Shown here: positions 8,775 to 18,504 of the stretch, one piece after another
How positions within the stretch are numbered: position 1 is the first letter of the stretch
Layout of the letters: each line of letters begins with the position of its first letter
Source of the DNA: VFKU01 sp038916785
Lineage (GTDB): Bacteria > Hydrogenedentota > Hydrogenedentia > Hydrogenedentales > GCA-2746185
Direction of reading: 5' to 3'
Length of the DNA: 64,000 nucleotides
Assembly: GCA_038916785.1 (NCBI GenBank)
Contig: JBCLBO010000001.1
Span: 1 to 64,000, forward strand
Made by a program: the position numbers and the translations under genes
Notes under the pieces: generated by a model
The model's input: only the letters and a program-made list of their open reading frames with translations
What the model was told of the DNA's origin: nothing
The model's database searches: none

Positions 8775-9060
8775 AAGCGTTTCATTTCTACAAACTCCGG
8801 CGATGGCCGGTGGTTACTCGGAATGACAATTCGCGCGAGGTTCCCGGCGGGAATTGGAGATGTCTCGGCATTGGCGAAGGCAATTTGGATCCCGCCCGCT
8901 TTTGGACTTCGGTCGATTCGCCCGGCTAGCATGGCGCTTCGAGCGGGGCTGATCTCGACTCTAATCCTCCTGAATCGCCTGAAATGAAACATTCTTCGGG
9001 TGACACGGGTTATACGACGGTATTCAAGTCCCGCTGCGCGCGGGCGGAAGCGCACGTCCC

Positions 9061-10494
9061 ATGAAGCAGTTCGACGACGAGATTATTTCCGGCGGGACCT
9101 TCCGTTCGATTTGGAAAGTCGCGTGGCCGGTGATCGTGACGCAGCTTGTCGCTAACGTGCACGGCATCATCGACCAGGTGCTGGTCGGGCACAAGGATGG
9201 ATTCGAGGGGCAGGCGGCGATCGGCGTCTCATGGCAACTGTTCCTGGTTGTGGTCGTCTTTCTATCGTCGCTGTTCCAGGGGATGAACATCCTGGTGGCG
9301 CAGTACGTGGGGCGCAAGGACTCCGCCGCGGTCAACCGAATCGCGTACCATACCTTTCTCGCGTGTGCGTATCTGTTGATCTTTATCGTCGCGCCCGCCG
9401 GTTATTTGCTCACGCCCCAGTTGCTGACGCTGGTCGATGTGTCCGAGGGCGTCCGGGTACACGCGCAGCCGTATCTGCGCGTATTATTTGTCATCAATGC
9501 TCCTTTGTTTTTTATGTTCTTGTTGGGCGGGGTGCTGCAGTCGAGTGGAAACATCAAGATCCCGCTCGTCCTCGGGCTTGCCACGGCGGTGACGCATGTC
9601 GCGCTCAGCTACGTGTTGATCAATGGCGTTGGCCCATTTCCGGAATTGGGCACGGTCGGCGCGGCGGTGGGTACGGTTCTGGGGCCGCTTCCCGCCGTCT
9701 GCGTGGGCGCGTGGCTTATTCTAAGCGGACGCACCTTCGTCGGCCCGCCGGATCGATACACGCTCATTCCCGATTGGACGATACTGCGGCGGAGCGCGGC
9801 CATCGGGATTCCGACGGGTATACAGGCCGTGCTGCTGAACGTGGGCGGCGCGGCGCTGATTTATTTTATCAACCAGTTGCCGGAGAGTGCGGCGGCGCTC
9901 GCGGCGTATAGCGTGTGCTACACGCAACTCTTCGCGATTGTGACCTTCGCAGGATTCGGTCTGCGCGCGGCGTGTGCGACGGTGATCGGGCAGAACATCG
10001 GCGCGGGGAAGCTGGCGCGCGGCGAGCGCGCCGTGTATCTGGGGGCGGGTATCGGGCTGGCGTGGGCGACGCTCTTCGGTGTGATTTTCTGGACACTGCC
10101 CGGGCCCTTGCTTTCGATGTTCGCGCTGAACGACAACCCGATGGTGGGCGAGGTCTCGCGCAGCTTACTTCAGTTCCTCACGTTCTCGAGCGTGTTTGTC
10201 GTGGTCATGCTCGCGTTTACCGGTGGCTTGCAGGGCGCGGGCGACACGCGCAATCCGATGTACATCGCGTTTGTGACGCAGATTCTGATTCTGCTCGGGT
10301 TCTGCCTCGCGTTCCAGATGGCGGGCCGCCTGACGGCGCAGGTCATCTGGACGGCGATATTGATTAGCCACGGCACGCGGCTGGTCTTGACGTACGCAGT
10401 CTTCAGCCGCGGCGGCTGGCGCAAAATCAAGGTTACGCTGGATTCGCCGCCGGTGGCACAAGGGGCGCCGCCGATCGAAACGGTCGAACCCTAG
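9061..10494 (+). CDS. MATE-family multidrug/sodium efflux transporter
   Basis: A 477-residue inner-membrane protein with about twelve hydrophobic segments in two related halves, as expected for MATE exporters (NorM-like), which move cationic drugs or metabolites out using a Na+ or H+ gradient. The N-terminal signature SIWKVAWPVIVTQLVANVHGI is followed by IDQVLVGH and AAIGVSWQLFLV. The second half repeats the pattern (GIPTGIQAVLLNVGG, GFGLRAACATVIGQNIGAG). The gene stands alone, and its substrate cannot be told from sequence. Only a weak Shine-Dalgarno sequence is seen. Confidence 0.9.
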   Translation: MKQFDDEIISGGTFRSIWKVAWPVIVTQLVANVHGIIDQVLVGHKDGFEGQAAIGVSWQLFLVVVVFLSSLFQGMNILVAQYVGRKDSAAVNRIAYHTFLACAYLLIFIVAPAGYLLTPQLLTLVDVSEGVRVHAQPYLRVLFVINAPLFFMFLLGGVLQSSGNIKIPLVLGLATAVTHVALSYVLINGVGPFPELGTVGAAVGTVLGPLPAVCVGAWLILSGRTFVGPPDRYTLIPDWTILRRSAAIGIPTGIQAVLLNVGGAALIYFINQLPESAAALAAYSVCYTQLFAIVTFAGFGLRAACATVIGQNIGAGKLARGERAVYLGAGIGLAWATLFGVIFWTLPGPLLSMFALNDNPMVGEVSRSLLQFLTFSSVFVVVMLAFTGGLQGAGDTRNPMYIAFVTQILILLGFCLAFQMAGRLTAQVIWTAILISHGTRLVLTYAVFSRGGWRKIKVTLDSPPVAQGAPPIETVEP

Positions 10495-10552
10495 TCCCCC
10501 GGCAGGCCCGGTCGTCGACCCGGCTCCGCGCGCGCGTAGCCATGTCGGGTGC

Positions 10553-10651
10553 GTAGCATCGGCCTCTGGCCGATGGAGAATTTTCCGACAGCGCTGGCTT
10601 CTTGTGTGGAATCTCTTGGCTCATTCTTCATCGGCCGGAGGCCGATGCTAC
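10553..10651. repeat. Inverted pair of GTAGCATCGGCC palindromic repeats
   Basis: Each unit is itself a palindrome (ATCGGCC/GGCCGAT). The two units (10553-10575 and 10628-10651) face each other as near-perfect reverse complements with one mismatch, between the MATE gene and the gyrA stop. The second unit shares flanking bases (GGCTCATTCTTC) with the copy near 45677. Confidence 0.8.
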
Positions 10652-10675
10652 GACTGGGGCCGATGCCGCGGCGCG

Positions 10676-13144
10676 TTAGGCCTCGGGTTCGTCTGGGCCG
10701 GTGAGATCCTCTTCCTTTGAGCTGCCCACGGCGCGGGCGGCGGCGCTGACTTTGGCGCCTTCAGTGGGACTCATGAGCTTGACGCCTTGGGTGTTTCGGC
10801 CGATGGCGCGGATGTCCTTCACCGCCGAGCGGATCACGATGCCGTTGGTGGCGGCGAGCACCAGTTCGTCTCGGTCGTCCACCGTGAGCATGCCGATGAC
10901 GTTTCCGTTGCGCTCCGTGGTTTTGATGTTGATGACGCCGGAGCCGCCGCGGTGTTGCAGCCGGTACTCGGAGACGAGCGTGCGCTTTCCGTAGCCGTTT
11001 TCGGTGACGCTGAGAACGGTCATTTCGTCTTTCGCGAGCGAGACGCCGATGACGCGGTCGCCTTTTTCGAGGCGGATGCCGATGACGCCGTGGGCCGTGC
11101 GTCCCATCGGGCGGACGTCGCTCTCGGGGAAGCGGATGGACATGCCGTGGTGCGTGGCGATGAGGATGTTGTCCTGGCCGGAGGTGAGCAAGACTGCGAT
11201 GAGTTCGTCGCCTTTGTCGAGATCGATGGCGATGATGCCGACGTTGCGCGGGTTGCTGAACAGCTTGAGGTCGGTTTTTTTGATCGTGCCGAGCGTGGTG
11301 ACCATGAGCACGAACAATTCGGCGTTTAGGTCGCGCACGGGCAGGAAGGCGGTGACGCGTTCCTCGCCTTTGAGGTCGAGCACATTGGCGATGCTTCGGC
11401 CGCGCGCCGTGCGGCTGGCTTTCGGGAGCTCATGCACTTTTCGCCAGTGGAGCCGGCCGGTGTTGGTGAAGAAGAGCATGTAGTCGTGCGTGGAGGCGAT
11501 GAAGAGGTCTTGGACGAAGTCCTCTTCCTTCGTGTCCATGCCGGCGACGCCGCGTCCGCCGCGGCGCTGGCTGCGGTAGGTGCTCACCGGGAGGCGTTTG
11601 ATGTAGCCGGAGTTGGACACGGTCACGACCATATCTTCTTCGGCGATGAGGTCTTCGACGGTGAATTCGTCCGTCTCGGAGAGGATTTCGGTCCGGCGGG
11701 CGTCGCCGTAGGTCTCGCGGATATGATCGACTTCGCGGCGGACTTCGGCGAGCATCGTCTTGCGGCCGGAGAGGATGGTGCGCAGGAGCTCGATTTCCAT
11801 GAGGATCTGTTTGTATTCCTCGTCGAGTTCCTTGCGCTCCAGCCCCGTGAGACGGCGCAGGCGCATGGCGAGAATGGCGTTCGCCTGGACCTCGGAGAGC
11901 TTGAAGCGCTTCATCAATTTCTTTTGCGCGTCGTCGGTGTCGGAGGCTTTGCGGATGATCGCGATGACTTCGTCGATGTTGTCGATGGCGATTTTGAGGC
12001 CTTCGAGGATGTGGGCGCGGTCCTCGGCGGCTTTGAGGTCGAATTTCGTGCGGCGCTCGACGATGACAATGCGGTGTTCGATGTAGTAATAGACGAGTTC
12101 GCGCAGCGAGAGCACGCGCGGCATGTTGTTCACCAGCGCGAGCATGATGATGCTGTGCGTTTCCTGCATCTGCGTGTGCTTGTAGAGCTGGTTCAGCACG
12201 ACTTCGGGTTCGTCGCCCTTGCGGATTTCGATGACGATGCGCATGCCGTCTTTGTCGGACTCGTCGCGCAGATCGCTGATGCCTTCGATGGTCTTCGCGC
12301 GCGCGAGCTCGGCGATGGATTCGAGCAGGCGCGACTTGTTCACCTGGTAAGGGATTTCGGAGACGATGATGCGATCGCGGCCGCCCTTGGGGTCGCTCTC
12401 GATGGCGGCGCGCGCACGCACGGCCAGGCGTCCGCGGCCGGTCTCGTAGGCCTCCCGCAGGCCGACCGTGCCGTAGATGATGCCGCCGGTGGGGAAGTCG
12501 GGGCCCTTGACGAATCGCATGAGGTCGCGCGAGGTGGCGTCGGGGTTTTCGATGAGATGGGTGATGGCGTCGCAGACTTCGCGCAGGTTGTGCGGCGGGC
12601 AACTGGTGGCCATGCCGACGGCGATGCCGTAGGAGCCGTTGACGAGCAGGTTCGGAAAAGCGGCGGGGAGCAGGGCGGGTTCGAGGCGGCTACCGTCGTA
12701 ATTCGGCCTCATGTCCACCGTGTTCTTGTCGATGTCGGCGAGAAGGTTGGCGGTGATGGCCTGCAACTTGGCTTCGGTGTATCGCATGGCCGCGGGGCTG
12801 TCGCCGTCGACGGAGCCGAAGTTACCCTGGCCTTGGATGAGGGGGTAGCGCATATTCCATTCTTGGGCCATGCGGACGAGAGAGTCGTAGATCGCGCCGT
12901 CGCCGTGCGGGTGATACTTGCCCATCGTGTCGCCGACGATGAGCGCGGCCTTGCGGAAGGAGCGGCCGCTGGAGAGGCCGAGCTCGTTCATGGAGTAGAG
13001 GATGCGGCGGTGGACCGGCTTAAGGCCGTCGCGCACGTCGGGCAGCGCGCGGCTGACGATGACGCTCATGGAGTAGTCCATGAACGAGGTCTTCATTTCG
13101 TGTTCGAGGTCTCTGGAGACTATTTTTTCGTTTTCGGTGTACAT
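10676..13144 (-). CDS. gyrA: DNA gyrase subunit A
   Basis: The DNA breakage-reunion subunit of gyrase, which introduces negative supercoils with GyrB. The active-site tyrosine lies in AAMRYTEAKL, and the gyrase-specific GyrA box (QRRGGRG) confirms gyrase rather than topoisomerase IV. The C-terminal beta-pinwheel has repeated phrases such as TERNGNVIGMLTV. At 822 residues it is full length. In the quinolone region the motif is HPHGDGAIYD, with Gly where E. coli has Ser83; Asp87 is kept. AGAGGGG precedes the ATG. It follows gyrB on the same strand with an 82-base gap. Confidence 0.97.
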   Translation of the reverse strand: MYTENEKIVSRDLEHEMKTSFMDYSMSVIVSRALPDVRDGLKPVHRRILYSMNELGLSSGRSFRKAALIVGDTMGKYHPHGDGAIYDSLVRMAQEWNMRYPLIQGQGNFGSVDGDSPAAMRYTEAKLQAITANLLADIDKNTVDMRPNYDGSRLEPALLPAAFPNLLVNGSYGIAVGMATSCPPHNLREVCDAITHLIENPDATSRDLMRFVKGPDFPTGGIIYGTVGLREAYETGRGRLAVRARAAIESDPKGGRDRIIVSEIPYQVNKSRLLESIAELARAKTIEGISDLRDESDKDGMRIVIEIRKGDEPEVVLNQLYKHTQMQETHSIIMLALVNNMPRVLSLRELVYYYIEHRIVIVERRTKFDLKAAEDRAHILEGLKIAIDNIDEVIAIIRKASDTDDAQKKLMKRFKLSEVQANAILAMRLRRLTGLERKELDEEYKQILMEIELLRTILSGRKTMLAEVRREVDHIRETYGDARRTEILSETDEFTVEDLIAEEDMVVTVSNSGYIKRLPVSTYRSQRRGGRGVAGMDTKEEDFVQDLFIASTHDYMLFFTNTGRLHWRKVHELPKASRTARGRSIANVLDLKGEERVTAFLPVRDLNAELFVLMVTTLGTIKKTDLKLFSNPRNVGIIAIDLDKGDELIAVLLTSGQDNILIATHHGMSIRFPESDVRPMGRTAHGVIGIRLEKGDRVIGVSLAKDEMTVLSVTENGYGKRTLVSEYRLQHRGGSGVINIKTTERNGNVIGMLTVDDRDELVLAATNGIVIRSAVKDIRAIGRNTQGVKLMSPTEGAKVSAAARAVGSSKEEDLTGPDEPEA

Positions 13145-13226
13145 GGCCCCTCTTGAATCCGTTTAGACCGGGGCGCTCTGCGCGTCCGGTGCCGCCCCAT
13201 CAGCCGAAATTTTTTACGGCTTGCAG

Positions 13227-15656
13227 TTAAATATCGATGTTTCTTACGTCGGCGGCGTGTTGATGGATGAAATTCTTGCGCGGCTCGACCAAATCACCCA
13301 TGAGCAGTTCGAAGAGGTTGCTCGCATCACGCTCGCTCACGGTGGACACCTGCATGAGCGTGCGCTTAGCGGGATCCATGGTGGTCTCCTTGAGCTGCTC
13401 GGCGTTCATTTCGCCGAGACCTTTGTATCGCTGGATCGAGACGCCTTTTTCGCCGATGCCCATCACCATGCGGCGGAGTTCGAGCAGGCTCTCGGTTTCC
13501 GTGGCTGCGCTGCCTTCTTCCTTCGGTGTGATCTTGAAGGGGGGATTGTCGGCGCGGTCCGTATCGTGGCTGTGCTCGAGCAGCACGGAGAACTCGTGGC
13601 TCTTGAGGAAGGCGAGATCGATCTGATCGGCCTGGCGCGTCAGCTTGGGCCGGCCGTTCCCGTTGGCGCCGTCGAGGGGCAGTTCTTCCTGTACGCGCGA
13701 CGTGTCGACGAGTTCCTTCTCGTCGCCGAAGATTTTCGCGCGCTCCGAGGCGGAGATCGAGTCGGCGTTCTTGATTTTTGCTTTCGGAAGGTCGAGCGCG
13801 GCGCCGATCATTTCCGGGGTCACGCCGTATACGCGGCCCAAGCGCTGGACCATGCGCTGCCGGTCCTGCGCGGCCTTGAAGAGACGCCTGAGGTCTTTCT
13901 GTCCGAGCTTTTTCGCTTTGTCGCCCTTGCCCGCGGTGATCTCGTGCGACTCGAAGACCATTTCGATGAGGAACTCATCGCGTTCTTCTTCCGTATTGAG
14001 GTAGCGTGACTTCTTGCCTTTCTTGACTAAAAAGAGGGGCGGTTGCGCGATATACAGTTTTCCCTTTCGGATCAGCTCGGGCATCTGGCGGAAGAAAAAG
14101 GTGAGGAGCAGCGTGCGGATGTGCGCGCCGTCGACGTCTGCGTCGGTCATGATGATGACCTTGTGGTAGCGCAGATTTTCGAGATGGAAATCTTCCTGGC
14201 CAAATCCGCAGCCGAGCGCGGTGATGAGATTTTTGATCTCGTTGTTGTTCAGCATTTTGTCCACGCGGGCTTTTTCGATGTTCAGGATTTTTCCGCGGAT
14301 GGGCAGGATGGCCTGGAAGCGGCGGTCGCGGCCCTGCTTGGCCGAGCCGCCGGCGCTGTCGCCCTCGACGATGAAGATTTCGCAGAGCGTGGGGTCCTTC
14401 TCGGAGCAGTCGGCCAGCTTGCCGGGCAGGGCGGAGCCGCCGTCGAGCAGGCTCTTGCGGCGGGTGAGGTCTCTCGCTTTTCGCGCGGCCTCGCGGGCCA
14501 TGGCGGCCTCGAGGGTCTTGTTGCAGATGCGGTTGGCGACGCTGGGGTTTTCCTCGAAGTAGGTCATCAGGCCTTCGTAGACCAAGGAATGGACGATGCC
14601 CTGGACTTCGCTGTTGCCCAGCTTCATCTTCGTCTGCCCTTCGAACTGCGGCTCGAGCACGCGCACGGACACGATCGCGGTGAGGCCTTCGCGCGCGTCG
14701 TCGCCGCTGATGGCGGACATGCCTTTCTTGATGAGGTTATTGCGCTTGGCGTGTTCGTTCAGCGCCTTCGTGAGTGCGGAGCGGAATCCGGTGAGGTGCG
14801 TGCCGCCTTCGTGGGTGTTGATGTTGTTCACGTAGCTGGAGATCGTGTCCGAGTAGGAGGTGGTGTACTGCAGCGCGATCTCGCCTTCGACATCGTCCTT
14901 CTTGCCTTCGAAGGCGATCGGCTTGCGGTGCAGCGGCTCGCGGTTGTTGTTGAGGTACTCGACGTACTCCGTGATTCCGCCTTTGTACTGCATGACGATA
15001 GTTTCGGCGTCGCTGCGTTCGTCCTCGAAGGTGATCTTGAGGCCCTTGTTGAGGAAGGCGAGTTCGCGCAGGCGATTGAGCAAGGTGTCCGGGTCGTAGG
15101 TGAGCGTCTCGAAAATTTCCGCGTCCGGCTTGAAGGTGATGCGCGTGCCGGTGAGCTTGGCCTTGCCGCGCTCTTCGAGGTCCGTCTGGGGGACGCCGCG
15201 CTTGAACGACATGAAGTAGATTTTGTCGTCGCGGCGGACCTCGGCTTCGAGCCATTCGGAGAGTGCGTTCACGCAGGAGACGCCGACGCCGTGGAGGCCG
15301 CCGGAGACTTTGTAGGCGCCCTTGTCGAATTTGCCGCCCGCGTGGAGGATGGTGAGCACGACTTCGAGGGAGGATTTGTTCTTGAGCTTGGGGTCTTTGG
15401 TATTGGTGAATTTGTCGACGGGGATGCCGCGGCCGTCGTCGATGACGGTGACGCTATTGTCCACGTGGATCTTGACTTCGATCTTCGAGCAGTGGCCGGC
15501 GAGGGCCTCGTCGATGCTGTTGTCTACCACTTCGTACACGAGGTGATGGAGGCCGCGCGCGCCGGTGTCACCGATGTACATGGCGGGGCGCTTGCGCACC
15601 GCCTCGAGCCCTTCCAAAACCTGGATGGATTGGGCACCGTAAGTCGTTTCAGACAC
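13227..15656 (-). CDS. gyrB: DNA gyrase subunit B
   Basis: The ATPase subunit of gyrase. The GHKL ATPase motifs (EVVDNSIDEALAGH, DDGRGIPVD, GGLHGVGVSCVNALS), the TOPRIM domain (EGDSAGGSAKQGRDR, DADVDGAHIR) and the C-terminal IQRYKGLGEMN are all present. An insertion of about 150 residues between TOPRIM and the C-terminus resembles that of Gram-negative GyrB proteins. The GTG start at 15656 (VSETTYGAQSIQVLEGLEAV) was chosen over the longer frame because family similarity begins there and GGGGG lies just upstream. The product is 809 residues. It sits between dciA and gyrA. Confidence 0.96.
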   Translation of the reverse strand: MSETTYGAQSIQVLEGLEAVRKRPAMYIGDTGARGLHHLVYEVVDNSIDEALAGHCSKIEVKIHVDNSVTVIDDGRGIPVDKFTNTKDPKLKNKSSLEVVLTILHAGGKFDKGAYKVSGGLHGVGVSCVNALSEWLEAEVRRDDKIYFMSFKRGVPQTDLEERGKAKLTGTRITFKPDAEIFETLTYDPDTLLNRLRELAFLNKGLKITFEDERSDAETIVMQYKGGITEYVEYLNNNREPLHRKPIAFEGKKDDVEGEIALQYTTSYSDTISSYVNNINTHEGGTHLTGFRSALTKALNEHAKRNNLIKKGMSAISGDDAREGLTAIVSVRVLEPQFEGQTKMKLGNSEVQGIVHSLVYEGLMTYFEENPSVANRICNKTLEAAMAREAARKARDLTRRKSLLDGGSALPGKLADCSEKDPTLCEIFIVEGDSAGGSAKQGRDRRFQAILPIRGKILNIEKARVDKMLNNNEIKNLITALGCGFGQEDFHLENLRYHKVIIMTDADVDGAHIRTLLLTFFFRQMPELIRKGKLYIAQPPLFLVKKGKKSRYLNTEEERDEFLIEMVFESHEITAGKGDKAKKLGQKDLRRLFKAAQDRQRMVQRLGRVYGVTPEMIGAALDLPKAKIKNADSISASERAKIFGDEKELVDTSRVQEELPLDGANGNGRPKLTRQADQIDLAFLKSHEFSVLLEHSHDTDRADNPPFKITPKEEGSAATETESLLELRRMVMGIGEKGVSIQRYKGLGEMNAEQLKETTMDPAKRTLMQVSTVSERDASNLFELLMGDLVEPRKNFIHQHAADVRNIDI

Positions 15657-15774
15657 GTAACTTACCCCCGATTTGTGCAGCCCCGAAAATCGCCCCGAAC
15701 AGGCAAAGCAAAGTATAGCAATTGCGAGTCGGCGAAACAAACAAATCGGGCCGTCTTTTGAGGCGGACGCGCGG

Positions 15775-16110
15775 CTATTTCGGGGCGTCCGCGGGGTCGA
15801 CGAGATCTTCGGCAGTGGGGAGGGTGAGATAGATGTCTTCGATGGATTCGGTGCTCAGCAATCTATTAATTTTGGCGATAATTTCCAGCTTGTCATAAGA
15901 GAACTTGTGCATCCAAGCGGGGCTGAGCACGGCGACGGTGAGTATGCTTTTGCGCACCTTCATCGGGTGGCTGCGCGGGCCGAGTTCGGGGCCGGCGAGG
16001 TCGTTCCACCGCTCCCATATTTGCGCGTGGTCCAGGTGCGCGCCGAGCTTGGTGTTGGCCTTGAGCGAATCGAGAATCTGCGCGATATTTTGTGGGTCTT
16101 GTTTGCTCAT
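15775..16110 (-). CDS. DciA/DUF721-family protein, likely replicative helicase loader
   Basis: A small 111-residue protein with the DUF721 pattern: IAQILDSL, then IWERWNDLAGPELGPRSHPMKV and LTVAVLSPAWMHKFSYDK. DciA proteins help load DnaB helicase in bacteria lacking DnaC/DnaI. The start MSKQDPQNI at 16110 was chosen because the longer frame runs into the palindromic repeat at 16133-16214. Its place between recF and gyrB is typical of the family. Confidence 0.85.
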   Translation of the reverse strand: MSKQDPQNIAQILDSLKANTKLGAHLDHAQIWERWNDLAGPELGPRSHPMKVRKSILTVAVLSPAWMHKFSYDKLEIIAKINRLLSTESIEDIYLTLPTAEDLVDPADAPK

Positions 16111-16132
16111 GAGGCAGCCTCGGATGAACGCC

Positions 16133-16214
16133 CGTAGGGGCGGCCCCCCGTGGCCGCCCTGCACATCGGCGCGCCCCGCACGTACGAGGGCGGCCACAGG
16201 GGGCCGCCCCTACG
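16133..16214. repeat. Facing pair of 28-bp palindromic repeats between recF and dciA
   Basis: Arms at 16133-16160 and 16187-16214 are near-perfect reverse complements, beginning CGTAGGGGCGG and ending CCGCCCCTACG. They are the same type as the pairs at 757-829 (inside a gene) and 30763-30956. Confidence 0.85.
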
Positions 16215-16246
16215 GTTGGCCGATTCGCGACTGGTCAGACGCCTCT

Positions 16247-17317
16247 TCATGACGGCGCGAGGCGACCGGCTTCGATGACGAATTCGAGCGTGGGGCGCGA
16301 CTCAGGGGCTACGCTTCGCGCGAGGTCGGTGGTGGTGATGAAGCACTGCGCGTCGGCGGGAATCGCGTCGAAGAGCTGCGTGGCGCGTTGCGCGTCGAGT
16401 TCGGCGAGGACCTCGTCCAGCATCAGGACCGGTAACTCGCCGGTGCGCGCGTGCGCGTGACCCATCTCGGCCAGCCGGAGCGCGAGCGCGGCGGATTTTT
16501 GCTGGCCCTGCGAGGCGTGGCTGCGCGCGGGGTTTCCGGCGACCGCGATCTCGATGTCGTCCCGGTGCGGGCCGTGCACGGTCATTTTGCGGCGGATGTC
16601 GGAGTCGCGCTTGGCGCGGAGGACATCGGCGAGTGTGCCCGCGGGACACTCCGGCGCGTAGGCCAGCGCGAGCGCTTCGCCGCCGGCGATATGTGCGTAG
16701 GCCTCGGCGGCAAGCCGGCACAGGTCGGCCACGAATGCCGCGCGGCCTACGATGACGACTTCGCCCTCGCGCGCGAGCTGCACGTCCCACACGTCGAGCA
16801 GTCCTGTGTCGGGCCGGGGCGCGCGGAGCAGTTCATTGCGCTGGCGGAGCACCTGGCGGTAATTCTGCAGCGCGGCGAGGTAGGCCGGTTCGAGTTGAGA
16901 GAGGGCCATGTCGAGAAATCGCCGGCGCAGGGCGGAGCCGCTTTTGATCAGCGCGATGTCTTCGGGTGCGAAGAGGACGACACCCACTTTGCCGAGCATG
17001 TCGCTGAGGCGTTTTTGCGCGACGCCGTTGATTTTGACGCGCTTCTGGCCCTTCCACCAATGCGTTTCGAGAATGACCTCCCGCTGCGCGCGCTGGACGT
17101 CGATTCGGATGTGGAATTCCTCCGCGCCGGCCTGCGCCAGATCGCTCTCGATGGTCGTGCGGTGGCTTTTGGAGGTGGCCGCGAAGAGGATGGCTTCGAG
17201 CAGCGAGGTCTTTCCCTGCGCGTTGCGTCCGCGGACTAAGTTGATGCCGGGCCCGGGCTGGAGATCGATCTCGCGCAGGCAGCGGAAGGAGCGGCAATAG
17301 AAACGGGAAACGTGCAT
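16247..17317 (-). CDS. recF: DNA replication and repair protein RecF
   Basis: An SMC-like ATPase that binds gapped DNA and helps load RecA. Walker A (RGRNAQGKTSLLEAI), the ABC-type signature region (SHASQGQQKSAALALRLAE) and Walker B (LPVLMLDEVLAELD) are visible. The N-terminus (RFYCRSFRCLREIDLQPG) matches the family. The 356-residue length is typical. It heads the minus-strand group recF-dciA-gyrB-gyrA. No dnaA or dnaN precedes it in the window, so the classical origin cluster is broken here. Confidence 0.95.
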   Translation of the reverse strand: MHVSRFYCRSFRCLREIDLQPGPGINLVRGRNAQGKTSLLEAILFAATSKSHRTTIESDLAQAGAEEFHIRIDVQRAQREVILETHWWKGQKRVKINGVAQKRLSDMLGKVGVVLFAPEDIALIKSGSALRRRFLDMALSQLEPAYLAALQNYRQVLRQRNELLRAPRPDTGLLDVWDVQLAREGEVVIVGRAAFVADLCRLAAEAYAHIAGGEALALAYAPECPAGTLADVLRAKRDSDIRRKMTVHGPHRDDIEIAVAGNPARSHASQGQQKSAALALRLAEMGHAHARTGELPVLMLDEVLAELDAQRATQLFDAIPADAQCFITTTDLARSVAPESRPTLEFVIEAGRLAPS

Positions 17318-17334
17318 GTCAATCTATTGGAGAC

Positions 17335-17505
17335 CCTTCGTGACCCCACGGGTCGTAATCGTACTCGTACTCGGCATCGTTATCGTAATCGGAGAACCGG
17401 CGAGAACCTTCGCGATCGAATCGGGGAAGGGCAGAACCCGACATGATTTACAGGAGTGACAAGATCGGTTCTCCCCATCGTGCCCATCCTGCCTAATTGC
17501 TCTTG
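17335..17505. repeat. Low-complexity and dispersed-repeat sequence between recF and HDOD genes
   Basis: Contains a run of degenerate hexamers (CGTAAT/CGTACT, about 17355-17393). A GATTTACAGGAGTGACAAGAT phrase follows (about 17445-17465), similar in style to the phrase near 52772. No gene was seen. Confidence 0.5.
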
Positions 17506-17549
17506 AGCGTCGCGTCTCGGAGAACGCTTCGGTATTGGCGGGGATATTT

Positions 17550-18398
17550 CTACGCCGCGATGCCGATGAGTTCGTCAATGGACTCATGGCTCTGTGACAG
17601 GACCTCGACGGCCGCGGCGACCTGGTCGGGATCGAGTCCCGATTCTTCCCACATGCCGGGGTTGTCGGGGATGGCGGCGCCGTTGAGCGCCGGGAAGCCG
17701 GCCTGGTAGCACATCCAGTCTCCGGCGGCCACGAAGGCCGCTCGGCGGCGCTGCTGGGGCGTGGCGCATCGCGTGACGTCGTGGTGGCCGCCGATCGCGG
17801 CGACGAGGTCCTCTTGTAGTTTCCACCGCGTGCCGAGCAGGGCGCCGAGTTCGGCATGGTCGACTCCGAGTTCGCGGTGCTCGATCACGTGCGCGGGGAA
17901 CTTTCCCTCGATGACCTTGGCGGATATCCGCTCCCATTCGGCGGGCAGGTTTTGCTGCATGATGATCTTGCCCACATCGTGCAGGAGTCCATACATGAAG
18001 GCCTCGTTGGGGTCGGAAATCGCGGCGCCAGCACGATTGGAAAGGATGCGGCCGGCGGTGCCGCAGGCGACGGCATGGCGCAGGAGCGAGGCCTCGCCGC
18101 CTTTGAAGGTTTCGAAGACGGAGGCGGTAAGGATGAGATTTCGGACAACCTTTATGCCGAGCAGCACAACGCCCCGCTCGACGGAATTGACCTTGTCGCG
18201 CAGGGAGTAGAACGCGGAATTCACGAGCCGGAGCGATTTGAAGGAGAGCGAGGGGTCCTGGGCGATGGCCTTGCCGACGTCTTGCAGGCTCGCGTTGGGG
18301 TCATCGAGCATTTGCATGATGCGCACGACGGTGGTGGGGAGGCTGGGCAGCGTGACGAGGTTGTCCAGTATCGATTCGATTCTGGCGGACTTGTCCAT
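17550..18398 (-). CDS. HDOD-domain signalling protein
   Basis: A 282-residue, single-domain HDOD protein (about residues 10-205: ILDNLVTLPSLPTTVVRIMQML, AIAQDPSLSFKSLRLVNSAFY, GVVLLGIKVVRNLILTA, GLLHDVGKII). HDOD domains are relatives of HD phosphodiesterases, and many act in signalling without a known enzymatic activity. This one keeps GLLHDVGK. There is no attached receiver or GGDEF domain. The gene stands alone on the minus strand, and its partner is unknown. Confidence 0.85.
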   Translation of the reverse strand: MDKSARIESILDNLVTLPSLPTTVVRIMQMLDDPNASLQDVGKAIAQDPSLSFKSLRLVNSAFYSLRDKVNSVERGVVLLGIKVVRNLILTASVFETFKGGEASLLRHAVACGTAGRILSNRAGAAISDPNEAFMYGLLHDVGKIIMQQNLPAEWERISAKVIEGKFPAHVIEHRELGVDHAELGALLGTRWKLQEDLVAAIGGHHDVTRCATPQQRRRAAFVAAGDWMCYQAGFPALNGAAIPDNPGMWEESGLDPDQVAAAVEVLSQSHESIDELIGIAA

Positions 18399-18504
18399 TG
18401 CCGGCGATTCCCCCTTGCCGCGTCTACCGCGCTGCTGAGATCCGTGGTCGGCCCGGCATCGCGCACGATCGTGTGGCGAGGGGCCTGGTTCGGAGACGAG
18501 ATTG

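Noticed and set aside
11432..13156. 574-residue plus-strand open frame antisense to gyrA
   Set aside because: Composition is a mirror of the gyrA codons, with no family motifs; gyrA itself is certain.
14043..15761. 572-residue plus-strand open frame antisense to gyrB
   Set aside because: Same reason: a product of high GC at third positions opposite a well-supported gene.
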